This document shows, piece after piece, positions 41,593-49,836 of a stretch of DNA of 64,000 nt. The notes below the pieces were generated by a model. That model was not told where the DNA came from and searched no databases. It saw nothing but the letters and a program-made list of their open reading frames with translations. How positions within the stretch are numbered: position 1 is the stretch's first letter; each line of letters starts with the position of its first letter. The translations under genes and the position numbers were made by a program. This DNA is from Chryseobacterium culicis (GTDB lineage: Bacteria > Bacteroidota > Bacteroidia > Flavobacteriales > Weeksellaceae): positions 186,001 to 250,000 of the forward strand of contig NZ_FNWQ01000002.1 of NCBI RefSeq assembly GCF_900108365.1, read 5' to 3'.

Positions 41593-41776
41593 AGAGATTA
41601 ATGTTGAACGGATAAGTTTTTTTTATCTAAAAATCAACAGGTTATTGATCTTTAATAATACGTGGAATTCAATTGCTTATTTCGCGAAAATAGCCGTTTA
41701 AGCAGGTTACTTTTTTGTGTATCTTTACCCTTTAATCAACTTGTAAAGTTTTCAACAGGATACACAAGAATCACCA

Positions 41777-44140
41777 ATGAAAAAAATTCTGATATTTTTA
41801 GCAATTGCTATTTCTCTTATTGTCAAATCTCAGCAAAAGAATGATTCCCTGAATATTGCCCTTCAGAACGTAACGAAAGACACTAAATTTGGTCTTGCGC
41901 TCAGTGGTGGAGGTGCAAAAGGATTTGCTCACATTGGAATTCTGAAAATGATCGATTCTTTGGGAATTAAAGTGGACTATATCACTGGCACCAGTATGGG
42001 CGGAATCCTGGGAGGATTGTATGCCATGGGATATAATGCTGACCAGCTGAAGCGTACCGTCTATAAAATGGACTGGAACAGGATTCTAAGCAATAAAATC
42101 CCTTATAATAAAGTCAATATCAGTGAAAAAGATGAATATGATAAATATATTCTGGAATTTCCGGTAGTAAAAGGTATTCCGACACTTCCCAGCTCCTATA
42201 TTGAAGGACAGTACATGGGAGAAGTGCTTAATACCCTTACTTTCAATGCAAAACATATCAATGATTTCAGTAAACTGAGAATTCCTGTTCAGCTTACTTC
42301 ATCCGATATTGAAAACGGAGGACTGGTAATGCAGAAAGAGGGCTCTTTACCTTTGGCTATCCGCTCTACGCTGGCAATTCCTGCAGCTTTTGCGCCTGTT
42401 TATATTGACGGAAAACTTTTAGTAGACGGTGGGTTAGACCGTAATTATCCGGCTAATGAAGTTCGTGAGATGGGAGCAGATTTTGTGATTGGAGGGTATA
42501 CCGGTTTCAGACTTTTTACCAAAAAAGAGATTGAAAACCCGATGAAGATGATCTATCAGACCCATGCCATCCGTTCGGTGGAAGATTTTAAACATCAAAA
42601 AGATTTATCCAACATTCTCGTAGATTTTGTAGATCCGCTGGGGGAGATTACAACGAAAGATTTTGCTAAATTCAGAAGGATTATCAAAATAGGAGAGGTA
42701 GAAGCCAGAAAACATCTTCCTGAATTTGTAGCCCTTGCGGAAGCGCAAAGAAAATTGGGAATTAAGTATGAGCATACGATGATTGAAGAAGTGAAACTGC
42801 CAACAACAAAATTCACTTTTAATGAAGAAGACGGAACCCCTATTACAGATTCGGCAGAGATCGAAGTCCTGAAAAAGCAGATGGGCCTAACAGAAGGAAA
42901 GTATTACGATGCAAAAACGGTAAATGAAGCAATAGACCGTGTGTTCGGGATGCGCCAGTACGTCAAGGTGTATTACACCTATACGAATGTAAATGAGGGG
43001 CTTGTAATGAATGTCTTTGTGAAAAGAGCAAAAAAAGGCGCTTTTAAGCTGGCTCTGCACTATGATACAGAACAGTCCGTGGGAATTATTGTGAATTATA
43101 CTTACAGGAATATCCTTCTGAACAGATCAAGATTTCTAGCAACAGTAGATATTTCCGAACGTTTCAAGGCTAAACTGGCTTACCAGCAGTTTTTAGACAG
43201 CGGAGAACGTTTATGGCTGGATCTGGAGGCCAAAATGGTGAATCTTAAAAGTAATGATTTGAATTTCAGGCTGTATGATGTAAATGAAGATGGCAGCGAC
43301 CGTTTCCCCAATCATATGTACCGGAATATTACCGGAAAGATTGCCCTGAATTATAATGTCAATCCCAATGCTTATCTGTCTGTAGGAACAGAATTCAGCA
43401 CAGAAAGAATGTACAGCTTACTGGATAAAGTAGACCAGTCAAAAGTAGATAATTACAGCAAAAAATTATATAACCACAGCAATTTCAATACTTTTCTGAA
43501 GTTTGAGCAGAATAATCTTAATAAAAGATACTTTACAACCAGAGGGAATCATCTTCAGGTGAGTACAAGGTTGTATTATGGTGACCGATATCAGCTTTAC
43601 GATCTGGCAACAGTACAGCCTCTTTTGAACCTTATTCTAAATCCAAAAGATCCTTATTATTATGAGCCTGAAAATCTGATCTCTTTTACTTTAAATGAGA
43701 ATTTTTACCATCCAATCACGAGAAGGTTAACGGTAAAAGCCAATGTATTTCTGGGAGCAAGCTTTGGTTCAAAAAGGGATGATCAGGTTCCGTATCTGTT
43801 CCTGAATCAGAAATATAACCTGGGAGGCAGTGAGTATAATTATGATCTGCTAAGCCCTGAATTTAATGGGCTGCGCCAGAAAGAGCTTCCGATGACTTCA
43901 GTAGCGAAGGCCGCGGTAGCATTTCAGTACAGAATTATGAAAAAACTCTATCTTACGCCTTCATTCAGCTATGGAAAAGTAAGTGAAGAGCTTTCTCCTT
44001 TTAATAGCAGTTTTGATATGTTTGGTTACGGAGTAAATCTTGGATATGAATCTCTTATCGGGCCCATCAACCTCAATATTTCCAGAAACAGCCAGCTGGA
44101 TTTTTCAAGGATCTATTTCAGCGTTGGATTTAAATTCTAA
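41777..44140 (+). CDS. Patatin-like phospholipase fused to an outer-membrane beta-barrel
   Basis: The 787-residue protein has a signal peptide (about 1-19). A patatin domain follows (about 38-330) with the oxyanion loop GGGAKG (44-49), nucleophile Ser73 in GTSMG and catalytic Asp217 in VDGGLDRN. A POTRA-like part and a 16-stranded Omp85-type barrel cover about 345-787, ending in INLNISRNSQLDFSRIYFSVGFKF with terminal Phe. This is the layout of PlpD (type Vd secretion) and of RssA-BamA fusions common in Bacteroidota. It acts at the cell surface or outer membrane on phospholipids. It stands alone. Confidence 0.93.
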   Translation: MKKILIFLAIAISLIVKSQQKNDSLNIALQNVTKDTKFGLALSGGGAKGFAHIGILKMIDSLGIKVDYITGTSMGGILGGLYAMGYNADQLKRTVYKMDWNRILSNKIPYNKVNISEKDEYDKYILEFPVVKGIPTLPSSYIEGQYMGEVLNTLTFNAKHINDFSKLRIPVQLTSSDIENGGLVMQKEGSLPLAIRSTLAIPAAFAPVYIDGKLLVDGGLDRNYPANEVREMGADFVIGGYTGFRLFTKKEIENPMKMIYQTHAIRSVEDFKHQKDLSNILVDFVDPLGEITTKDFAKFRRIIKIGEVEARKHLPEFVALAEAQRKLGIKYEHTMIEEVKLPTTKFTFNEEDGTPITDSAEIEVLKKQMGLTEGKYYDAKTVNEAIDRVFGMRQYVKVYYTYTNVNEGLVMNVFVKRAKKGAFKLALHYDTEQSVGIIVNYTYRNILLNRSRFLATVDISERFKAKLAYQQFLDSGERLWLDLEAKMVNLKSNDLNFRLYDVNEDGSDRFPNHMYRNITGKIALNYNVNPNAYLSVGTEFSTERMYSLLDKVDQSKVDNYSKKLYNHSNFNTFLKFEQNNLNKRYFTTRGNHLQVSTRLYYGDRYQLYDLATVQPLLNLILNPKDPYYYEPENLISFTLNENFYHPITRRLTVKANVFLGASFGSKRDDQVPYLFLNQKYNLGGSEYNYDLLSPEFNGLRQKELPMTSVAKAAVAFQYRIMKKLYLTPSFSYGKVSEELSPFNSSFDMFGYGVNLGYESLIGPINLNISRNSQLDFSRIYFSVGFKF

Positions 44141-44182
44141 GAAATTTTTGCCTGTCTCCAATATTTTAATAATATATAAAAA

Positions 44183-44204
44183 GGCACTTCATTGCTGAAG
44201 TGCC
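44183..44204 (-). terminator. Terminator of the T9SS hydrolase gene
   Basis: GGCACTTC (44183-44190) and GAAGTGCC (44197-44204) form the stem; the T tract is on the minus strand. Confidence 0.75.
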
Positions 44205-44244
44205 AAAAATTAACTTGAAATGAGATTATTGAAGAGGATTGTTG

Positions 44245-46203
44245 CTAGAGTTTTACTTTTTTATTAATCATTTTTCCGTTAGAAAGAGTCGCCTGTACCA
44301 CGTAGATCCCCGATTCCAGGTTTCTGGATTCAAACTGGGGCTTGTTGACTTCCTGCTGAATGATCAGAGCACCCGAAATATTGTAAATGCTGATGTTTTT
44401 AATATCACTGGCAGATCTGGCTACAATCTGCTGTTTTTGAGCATAGATATCCGTATTGCTTTCTGCTGATGGAGTTCCGCCGACTGCCTTATTGAACTGA
44501 AGATTATAGTATGGCGTAACGATTTCAAACGTATAGTTTTTATTTTCCAGATCCTGTACGTTGATACCTCCGGCTTCATCATATTGTTTCGGAGAAATAC
44601 TTTTGATCAGCGTTTTATTTTCGTCGAAAATATGAACGGCTGTAAGTTCTTCCTGGTCTACTTTTAATCGTAAAACGGATGCATTCACAGATTGTACGAT
44701 TTCGTTTTCAGCAACTTCCTGAGGCGTATTTTTGATGTAAGGAATTATTTTGTTTTCATTATTTTCCAAAACTTTCAATAAATAAACTCCGTCTTTTAAA
44801 GCAGATAAATTTTTATCTCCGGCTGTTCTGCTCTGTACCTTTTCTGTATTGAAATCTGTAATATCAAGCAGCTGCATGTTTCCTAAATCCGGTTTAATCT
44901 GTGAAGTTAGAAGGGCTGGCTTTTCAGTAGTTTTCACGGTTGACTGCTTACCGAAAATAGATCCTGCAATGGCCCATTCATTAAGGAGCCCGCCGCTTCT
45001 CAAAGTATTGAATTTTGCATTGGAAGCCAGCGTGAATGGCAGAATTCCTCCCACATGTCCCAATGGCCCCCAGTAAAAAGAGTCCAGCTTATATTTATTC
45101 AGATCCCACCATGGGTAATATCCACGCTGCACCTCAATGGTTTTTGAAGTGTTTTCAGGCGGAATCGCTAAATCTACAGTAGAATGCCCCAATGTCATCG
45201 GGGTTTTGTTGTACCAGTCATACACATCTTTAGGTTTCATACATAATCTGAGCTTGTTATTGGGATTATTGGTGACATCATTAACAAAGCTGGTAGTAAA
45301 GAGCTTTCTCCATATTACAGGACCCCATAACAGCCCGCCATTATCCTGCACAACATGATAATTGTATTTATCAAGATACTCAGCAGAGATCACTTCGGAA
45401 ATGTTGTTATTATAAGTTTTATATCCCGTATTGTTGCAGGTATGAAGAACATTTGCAAGGAATGAGGTGAACGGATAAATATCTTTTTCCAGAACGCCTT
45501 TATTTAAAGTAACTCCGGAGAAATCATACGGCCCGTCTCCCATGTAGGCATATTTGAATTTAATATTATTGGGATTAGAAATGCTTAATCTTTTTAAAGT
45601 AGACATGGCTGCATGAGCTCCCTGAGAATATCCGGCCAGGAAATACTCGTCGTATCGTTTGATGTTCAACTGTGCCAATACTTTATTCGCTGCCGTAATA
45701 AAATCAATAGTAGCCCCGGCTTCTGTGGCATAATCTACATAAGGGTGGGTGCCGTCTCCTGTTCCCATCCCAACGTAGTCAGGCGCCATTAAAATATAAC
45801 CGTTCAGTACGTATGATAATTCAACAACAAATCCGGCGGTTAACGTTCCTTTGAAGTTAGACGGGACATTGTTCCTGCTGTCTGTTGTTCCGTGGTCAGA
45901 TACCACTGTAGAAAGCTTGAATGGCACATTAGGATACATTAGCAACCCTGTGGCCTTTACAAGAACGTTGTTCTCATTTTTGGTGTAATAGGTGATTTTG
46001 TAACCCTTTAAGCCCACATTAAAACCGTTGAGATAGTTCGAAAATTCCGGCGCGTTCTGATCACCAAGATTATTGGCAATAAAACTGATCACTCCCTGTG
46101 GGGTAAGATCCAGCTTCTGCTCAGCGCTTACCACATCGCCAGCCTGTTGTGCAAAATAAAAAGGGGCGGTAAGACCCAGTAAAAAAGTCGTAATTTTTTT
46201 CAT
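44245..46203 (-). CDS. Alpha/beta hydrolase exported by the type IX system
   Basis: 652 residues: a signal peptide (about 1-19), an alpha/beta hydrolase domain (about 40-410) with GTTDSRN, APDYVGMG and the nucleophile Ser193 in AGYSQGAHA, and His in LGHSTVD and LGHVGG near 350-385. A C-terminal sorting domain (about 575-652) with NISIYNISGALI and GIYVVQATLSNGKMINKKVKL-type ending (basic and hydrophobic) marks export by T9SS. Secretory lipase or tannase-like esterases have this fold; the substrate is unknown. Confidence 0.88.
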   Translation of the reverse strand: MKKITTFLLGLTAPFYFAQQAGDVVSAEQKLDLTPQGVISFIANNLGDQNAPEFSNYLNGFNVGLKGYKITYYTKNENNVLVKATGLLMYPNVPFKLSTVVSDHGTTDSRNNVPSNFKGTLTAGFVVELSYVLNGYILMAPDYVGMGTGDGTHPYVDYATEAGATIDFITAANKVLAQLNIKRYDEYFLAGYSQGAHAAMSTLKRLSISNPNNIKFKYAYMGDGPYDFSGVTLNKGVLEKDIYPFTSFLANVLHTCNNTGYKTYNNNISEVISAEYLDKYNYHVVQDNGGLLWGPVIWRKLFTTSFVNDVTNNPNNKLRLCMKPKDVYDWYNKTPMTLGHSTVDLAIPPENTSKTIEVQRGYYPWWDLNKYKLDSFYWGPLGHVGGILPFTLASNAKFNTLRSGGLLNEWAIAGSIFGKQSTVKTTEKPALLTSQIKPDLGNMQLLDITDFNTEKVQSRTAGDKNLSALKDGVYLLKVLENNENKIIPYIKNTPQEVAENEIVQSVNASVLRLKVDQEELTAVHIFDENKTLIKSISPKQYDEAGGINVQDLENKNYTFEIVTPYYNLQFNKAVGGTPSAESNTDIYAQKQQIVARSASDIKNISIYNISGALIIQQEVNKPQFESRNLESGIYVVQATLSNGKMINKKVKL

Positions 46204-46314
46204 ATTGATGATTTTTTGTGCTCATTAAGGTATTAACTTTAATAAAAACTCAAAAACATTAACGCATTAATAATTATTCATTGAATATCAATTCTCCGGA
46301 AAGTGAGTAAAATA

Positions 46315-46343
46315 AAAGAGTCTGACCATTGGCCAGACTCTTT
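46315..46343. terminator. Bidirectional terminator after the acyl-CoA dehydrogenase gene
   Basis: AAAGAGTCTG (46315-46324) pairs with CAGACTCTTT (46334-46343). Confidence 0.85.
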
Positions 46344-46363
46344 CTTTATAAGTTTGTCTTTCT

Positions 46364-47542
46364 TTAGAACGCGTTAATTCCTGTAATATCTAAACCGGTG
46401 ATTAACAAATGTACATCGTGGGTTCCTTCATAAGTAATTACAGATTCCAGATTCGCAGCGTGTCTCATCATTGGGAATTCACCCATGATTCCCATACCGC
46501 CAAGAATCTGTCTTGATTCTCTTGCAATGTCAATCGCCATCTTTACATTATTACGCTTCGCCATTGAAATCTGTGCAGGAGTTGCTTTATGGTCATTCTT
46601 AAGGTTTCCTAACTGAAGACATAATAACTGAGCTTTCGTAATCTCCGTTAAAAATTCAGCCAGTTTTTTCTGCTGAAGCTGATAAGAGCCAATTGGTTTT
46701 CCAAACTGATTTCTCTCTTTAGAATACTGAACAGCAGTGCAGTAGCAGTCAATGGCAGCGCCTATTACTCCCCATGAAATTCCATATCTTGCAGAGTTAA
46801 GGCAGGATAAAGGCCCTTTCAGTCCGGTTACACCAGGAAGAAGGTTTTCTTTTGGAACTTTTACATTATTGAATACCAGTTCTCCGGTTTTGGAAGCTCT
46901 TAAGCTCCATTTATTGTGAGTCTCAGGGGTCGTAAAACCTTCCATGCCTCTTTCAACAATTAATCCCTGAACCTTTCCTTCCTCATTTTTTGCCCATACC
47001 ACTGCAATATCGCACAGAGGAGAGTTCGTGATCCACATTTTAGCACCATTCAAAAGATAATGATCTCCCATATCTTTAAAATAAGTTTCCATAGAACCTG
47101 GATCAGAACCGTGGTTAGGCTCCGTCAACCCAAAAGATCCGATCATTTCTCCGGCAGCAAGCTTAGGAAGATATTTCTTTTTCTGCTCTTCAGAACCAAA
47201 TTCATTAATAGGGAACATGACCAAAGAGCTTTGTACCGAAGCAGCAGAACGCACTGCGGAATCTCCTCTTTCCAATTCCTGCATAATCAGACCATAAGAA
47301 ATCTGGTCTAATCCTGATCCTCCGTACTCAGCCGGGATGTAAGGCCCCAGTGCGCCGATTTTCCCCAATTCTCTCATAAGATTCGGTAAATCCGTATGAT
47401 TCTGGGCGGCCTGATCTATCTGCGGCATTACAAAGCTTTCTACCCAGTCTCTTACAGATTGGCGGATGAGTTTGTGTTCTTCGGTAAGTAAAGCATCAAT
47501 TCCGTAATAATCAGGGATGCTTGTAAGAGGATAATATGACAT
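46364..47542 (-). CDS. Acyl-CoA dehydrogenase, glutaryl-CoA dehydrogenase-like
   Basis: A 392-residue FAD flavoprotein of the acyl-CoA dehydrogenase fold. Segments GSFGLTEPNHGSDPG, KMWITNSP, GPLSCLNSARYGISWG and the catalytic base in TYEGTHD (Glu372) are intact. The RYGI-W and EGTHD pattern resembles glutaryl-CoA dehydrogenase, which both oxidises and decarboxylates. No partner gene of lysine or tryptophan breakdown is adjacent, so the exact substrate is uncertain. Confidence 0.9.
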   Translation of the reverse strand: MSYYPLTSIPDYYGIDALLTEEHKLIRQSVRDWVESFVMPQIDQAAQNHTDLPNLMRELGKIGALGPYIPAEYGGSGLDQISYGLIMQELERGDSAVRSAASVQSSLVMFPINEFGSEEQKKKYLPKLAAGEMIGSFGLTEPNHGSDPGSMETYFKDMGDHYLLNGAKMWITNSPLCDIAVVWAKNEEGKVQGLIVERGMEGFTTPETHNKWSLRASKTGELVFNNVKVPKENLLPGVTGLKGPLSCLNSARYGISWGVIGAAIDCYCTAVQYSKERNQFGKPIGSYQLQQKKLAEFLTEITKAQLLCLQLGNLKNDHKATPAQISMAKRNNVKMAIDIARESRQILGGMGIMGEFPMMRHAANLESVITYEGTHDVHLLITGLDITGINAF

Positions 47543-47670
47543 GATTTTTTGATTTTGTTAAAAATAACATTTTTCGTGATGTCTGGGAAATTTTTTTAAA
47601 AACTTGTTTTAATACTGATTTTCAGAGTAATAATGCTATTTTGTATGTGATTTTGGTTAAATTTATAATT

Positions 47671-48459
47671 TTAAGACTCCTCATCATTTGAGATGGGATA
47701 CTGATTGGTCGAATTATGTACTTCAGTTTTAAATTTATACAGATAAGGCGCTTTATTAGCGGAACCGTCATAGAGTTTTTCCATTCTGTCCAGAATATTT
47801 AAACTTAAAATTTTTCGCTGAAAGTTATTTCTTCTGAATTTCTGTCCCAAAATAGTTTCATAAAGTGCCTGAAGATCTTTCATGGTAAATTTTTCCGGAA
47901 GCAGATTACTGGCTGCAACTTCGGTATTGATATTCATTCTCAGATATTCCAGACCGGTTTCGATAATTCGGTCATGGTCAAATGCCATCTTGGGTAGATT
48001 GTTGACTTCAAACCATTCGCAGCTTTCATTGAAAGCATCAGGAAAAGTATTGGCCAGGGAAAAATCAATAAGACTGCAATAGCCCACCGTCACAAAACGC
48101 TGAAAGATCCAGTGGTCTTCAGGTACAGTTATTCCCTTATTTTTAAGCAGAATCTGGTGGACATTATTTTCTGTGCGGTCTATTCTTCCAAACGTATGAA
48201 ACTGTTTCAAAAATAATCCTTTAAGATGGGTCCGTTCATATAAAACCCTTTCAGCAGCCTCTCTTAGGTCTTCATCATTAAAAACAAAACCACCCGGAAG
48301 TGACCACAGATCCAGATCATGATATTTCAAAAGCAGAACTTTCAGAATATTATTATGAAAGCCGAATATAGTGCAGTCTACAGAAATATGTGCTACGAAA
48401 TCTTTAGTATCGATAAGTTCCCGAAGCGTTTCTTTACTTTTTGTGTCTTTGATTTTCAT
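47671..48459 (-). CDS. Nudix-type transcriptional regulator (NrtR/AraR-like)
   Basis: 262 residues: an N-terminal Nudix fold (about 20-155) joined to a C-terminal winged helix (about 175-235; FTMKDLQALYETILGQKFRRNNFQRKIL). The Nudix box is degenerate (GGFVFNDEDLREAAERVLYERT: the REUxEE core is lost), as expected for a sensor that binds but does not cut its ligand. Homologues in Bacteroidota control NAD or sugar genes such as arabinose. Context: it lies downstream of an MFS transporter and divergent to a beta-glucan locus, so sugar-responsive control is plausible. The two minus-strand genes are 16 nt apart. Confidence 0.85.
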   Translation of the reverse strand: MKIKDTKSKETLRELIDTKDFVAHISVDCTIFGFHNNILKVLLLKYHDLDLWSLPGGFVFNDEDLREAAERVLYERTHLKGLFLKQFHTFGRIDRTENNVHQILLKNKGITVPEDHWIFQRFVTVGYCSLIDFSLANTFPDAFNESCEWFEVNNLPKMAFDHDRIIETGLEYLRMNINTEVAASNLLPEKFTMKDLQALYETILGQKFRRNNFQRKILSLNILDRMEKLYDGSANKAPYLYKFKTEVHNSTNQYPISNDEES

Positions 48460-48475
48460 GGGAGTAAAAATAAAA

Positions 48476-49660
48476 CTATTTTCTATTTGTGACAGTAAAA
48501 TATATTAAACTAATCACAAATAGCAGAATTACAGATGATAATATGTATAAAGGGTAGTAGTTTAACAATTGTTTTTCGAATAAAACGGCCATAATAATTG
48601 AACTTACAGAGCTGCCCAGAGAAGAAAAAATCACAATCAGGGAGGTGAATAGATTGATTTTATCTTTATCCACCTGAGCAATCATTCTTGAGTTGATTAC
48701 CGGGTAGAGTGGTGAAAGGAAAAGACCAATTACCGGGAATAAGAAGAGAAGCATTCTTGAATCTTCAGAGTCCAAATATTGTATGGCAACTATTATAGTA
48801 AGCAGGGTAATAATCAAGCCCATACACGTGATATAGTATCTTGATAATGCAAACCTTTTGATAATATTAGCTGTAGCAGTTCTTCCTGCATAAGAAAAAA
48901 CGGAAAGGAAAGAAGTCGCCTGAAGCGCAAAAAAAGAATTGACTTTCAGATGGTTTTTATAAAAAGAAGGAAGCCACGAATTAAACCCCTGCTCAACAAA
49001 AACGATAAAAAACACCACCGCTAAAAATAAAGCTACAGCAGGTGTGGTAAATCCTGACAGTTCCGAGAGAATACCTGTATTTTCCATAGGTTTTGATTCC
49101 AGTATTTCTATCTTTGAAAGGAGAAAAATGGTAAATGCCGATAGCAAGGCAATCAGTAAGAAGCCAAATTTCCAGAATTCTGAATACTGGCTGGAAATAA
49201 CCCATCCAAAACCGGTATTTACTACAAAAATTCCAATCATAAAAGAAGCTTCCACATTATTCATGGTTTTCGCCAGAGATTTTTCATCCGAAATATTGTT
49301 CCTGATAATTCCAAAAACACAGATTTTGCCAATAGCAAAACAGGCTCCTATGATAGCAAACCATAGTTTATAAAACCAGAAAACCTTCACAAAAGGAAGA
49401 AGACAGGAGCAGAATCCCACTATGGCAAGTGCTAAAATCAAAGCTTTTTTAGGCCCGGTTTTGTTAATAAAGCTTACCGCAAAAAGTGAAATGAACGCAA
49501 TAGGTAAATCTTTAAAAGACTCCAGCAGTCCCAGTTCTCCATAGGTGATTTTCTCTTCTGATAACTGTAGAATCACAAGTCCCATACAGTTCAAAACCAT
49601 TGAAAAAATAAGGAAGGTAAGTTTTAAAGGAAGAGAAATTTTTGAAGGCTTGACGATCAT
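48476..49660 (-). CDS. MFS transporter
   Basis: The 394-residue protein has 12 predicted membrane helices and the inter-helix basic turn INKTGPKK between helices 2 and 3. It belongs to the major facilitator superfamily; the substrate is not readable. It is upstream of the Nudix-type regulator on the same strand and divergent to SusC (176 nt apart), which suggests sugar or disaccharide uptake for the glucan pathway. The start agrees with the first helix. Confidence 0.85.
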   Translation of the reverse strand: MIVKPSKISLPLKLTFLIFSMVLNCMGLVILQLSEEKITYGELGLLESFKDLPIAFISLFAVSFINKTGPKKALILALAIVGFCSCLLPFVKVFWFYKLWFAIIGACFAIGKICVFGIIRNNISDEKSLAKTMNNVEASFMIGIFVVNTGFGWVISSQYSEFWKFGFLLIALLSAFTIFLLSKIEILESKPMENTGILSELSGFTTPAVALFLAVVFFIVFVEQGFNSWLPSFYKNHLKVNSFFALQATSFLSVFSYAGRTATANIIKRFALSRYYITCMGLIITLLTIIVAIQYLDSEDSRMLLFLFPVIGLFLSPLYPVINSRMIAQVDKDKINLFTSLIVIFSSLGSSVSSIIMAVLFEKQLLNYYPLYILSSVILLFVISLIYFTVTNRK

Positions 49661-49789
49661 TTTGGGAGATAACTTTATTGATTTTTTATGATAATTTATG
49701 AAATATTGATGCTAAGATAGGGCTTCTAACCCTGAAAAATAAAAGAAAAATTAAAATATTTATGAATAGAATGTTAATTAATTAAAAAA

Positions 49790-49836
49790 AAATATATTTT
49801 TATTGTCTCAATTTGAGAATTAAACAATAACTGTAT
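49790..49836 (+). promoter_or_regulatory. Control region of the glucan locus with palindrome
   Basis: TATATTTT near 49791 is one base off the -7 consensus. TCTCAATTTGAGA (49806-49818) is a perfect palindrome (centre T), flanked by TATTG (49801-49805) and CAATA (49825-49829), and lies 18 nt before the SusC ATG. Its position fits an operator for a dimeric regulator. The ligand and the regulator are unknown. Confidence 0.4.
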
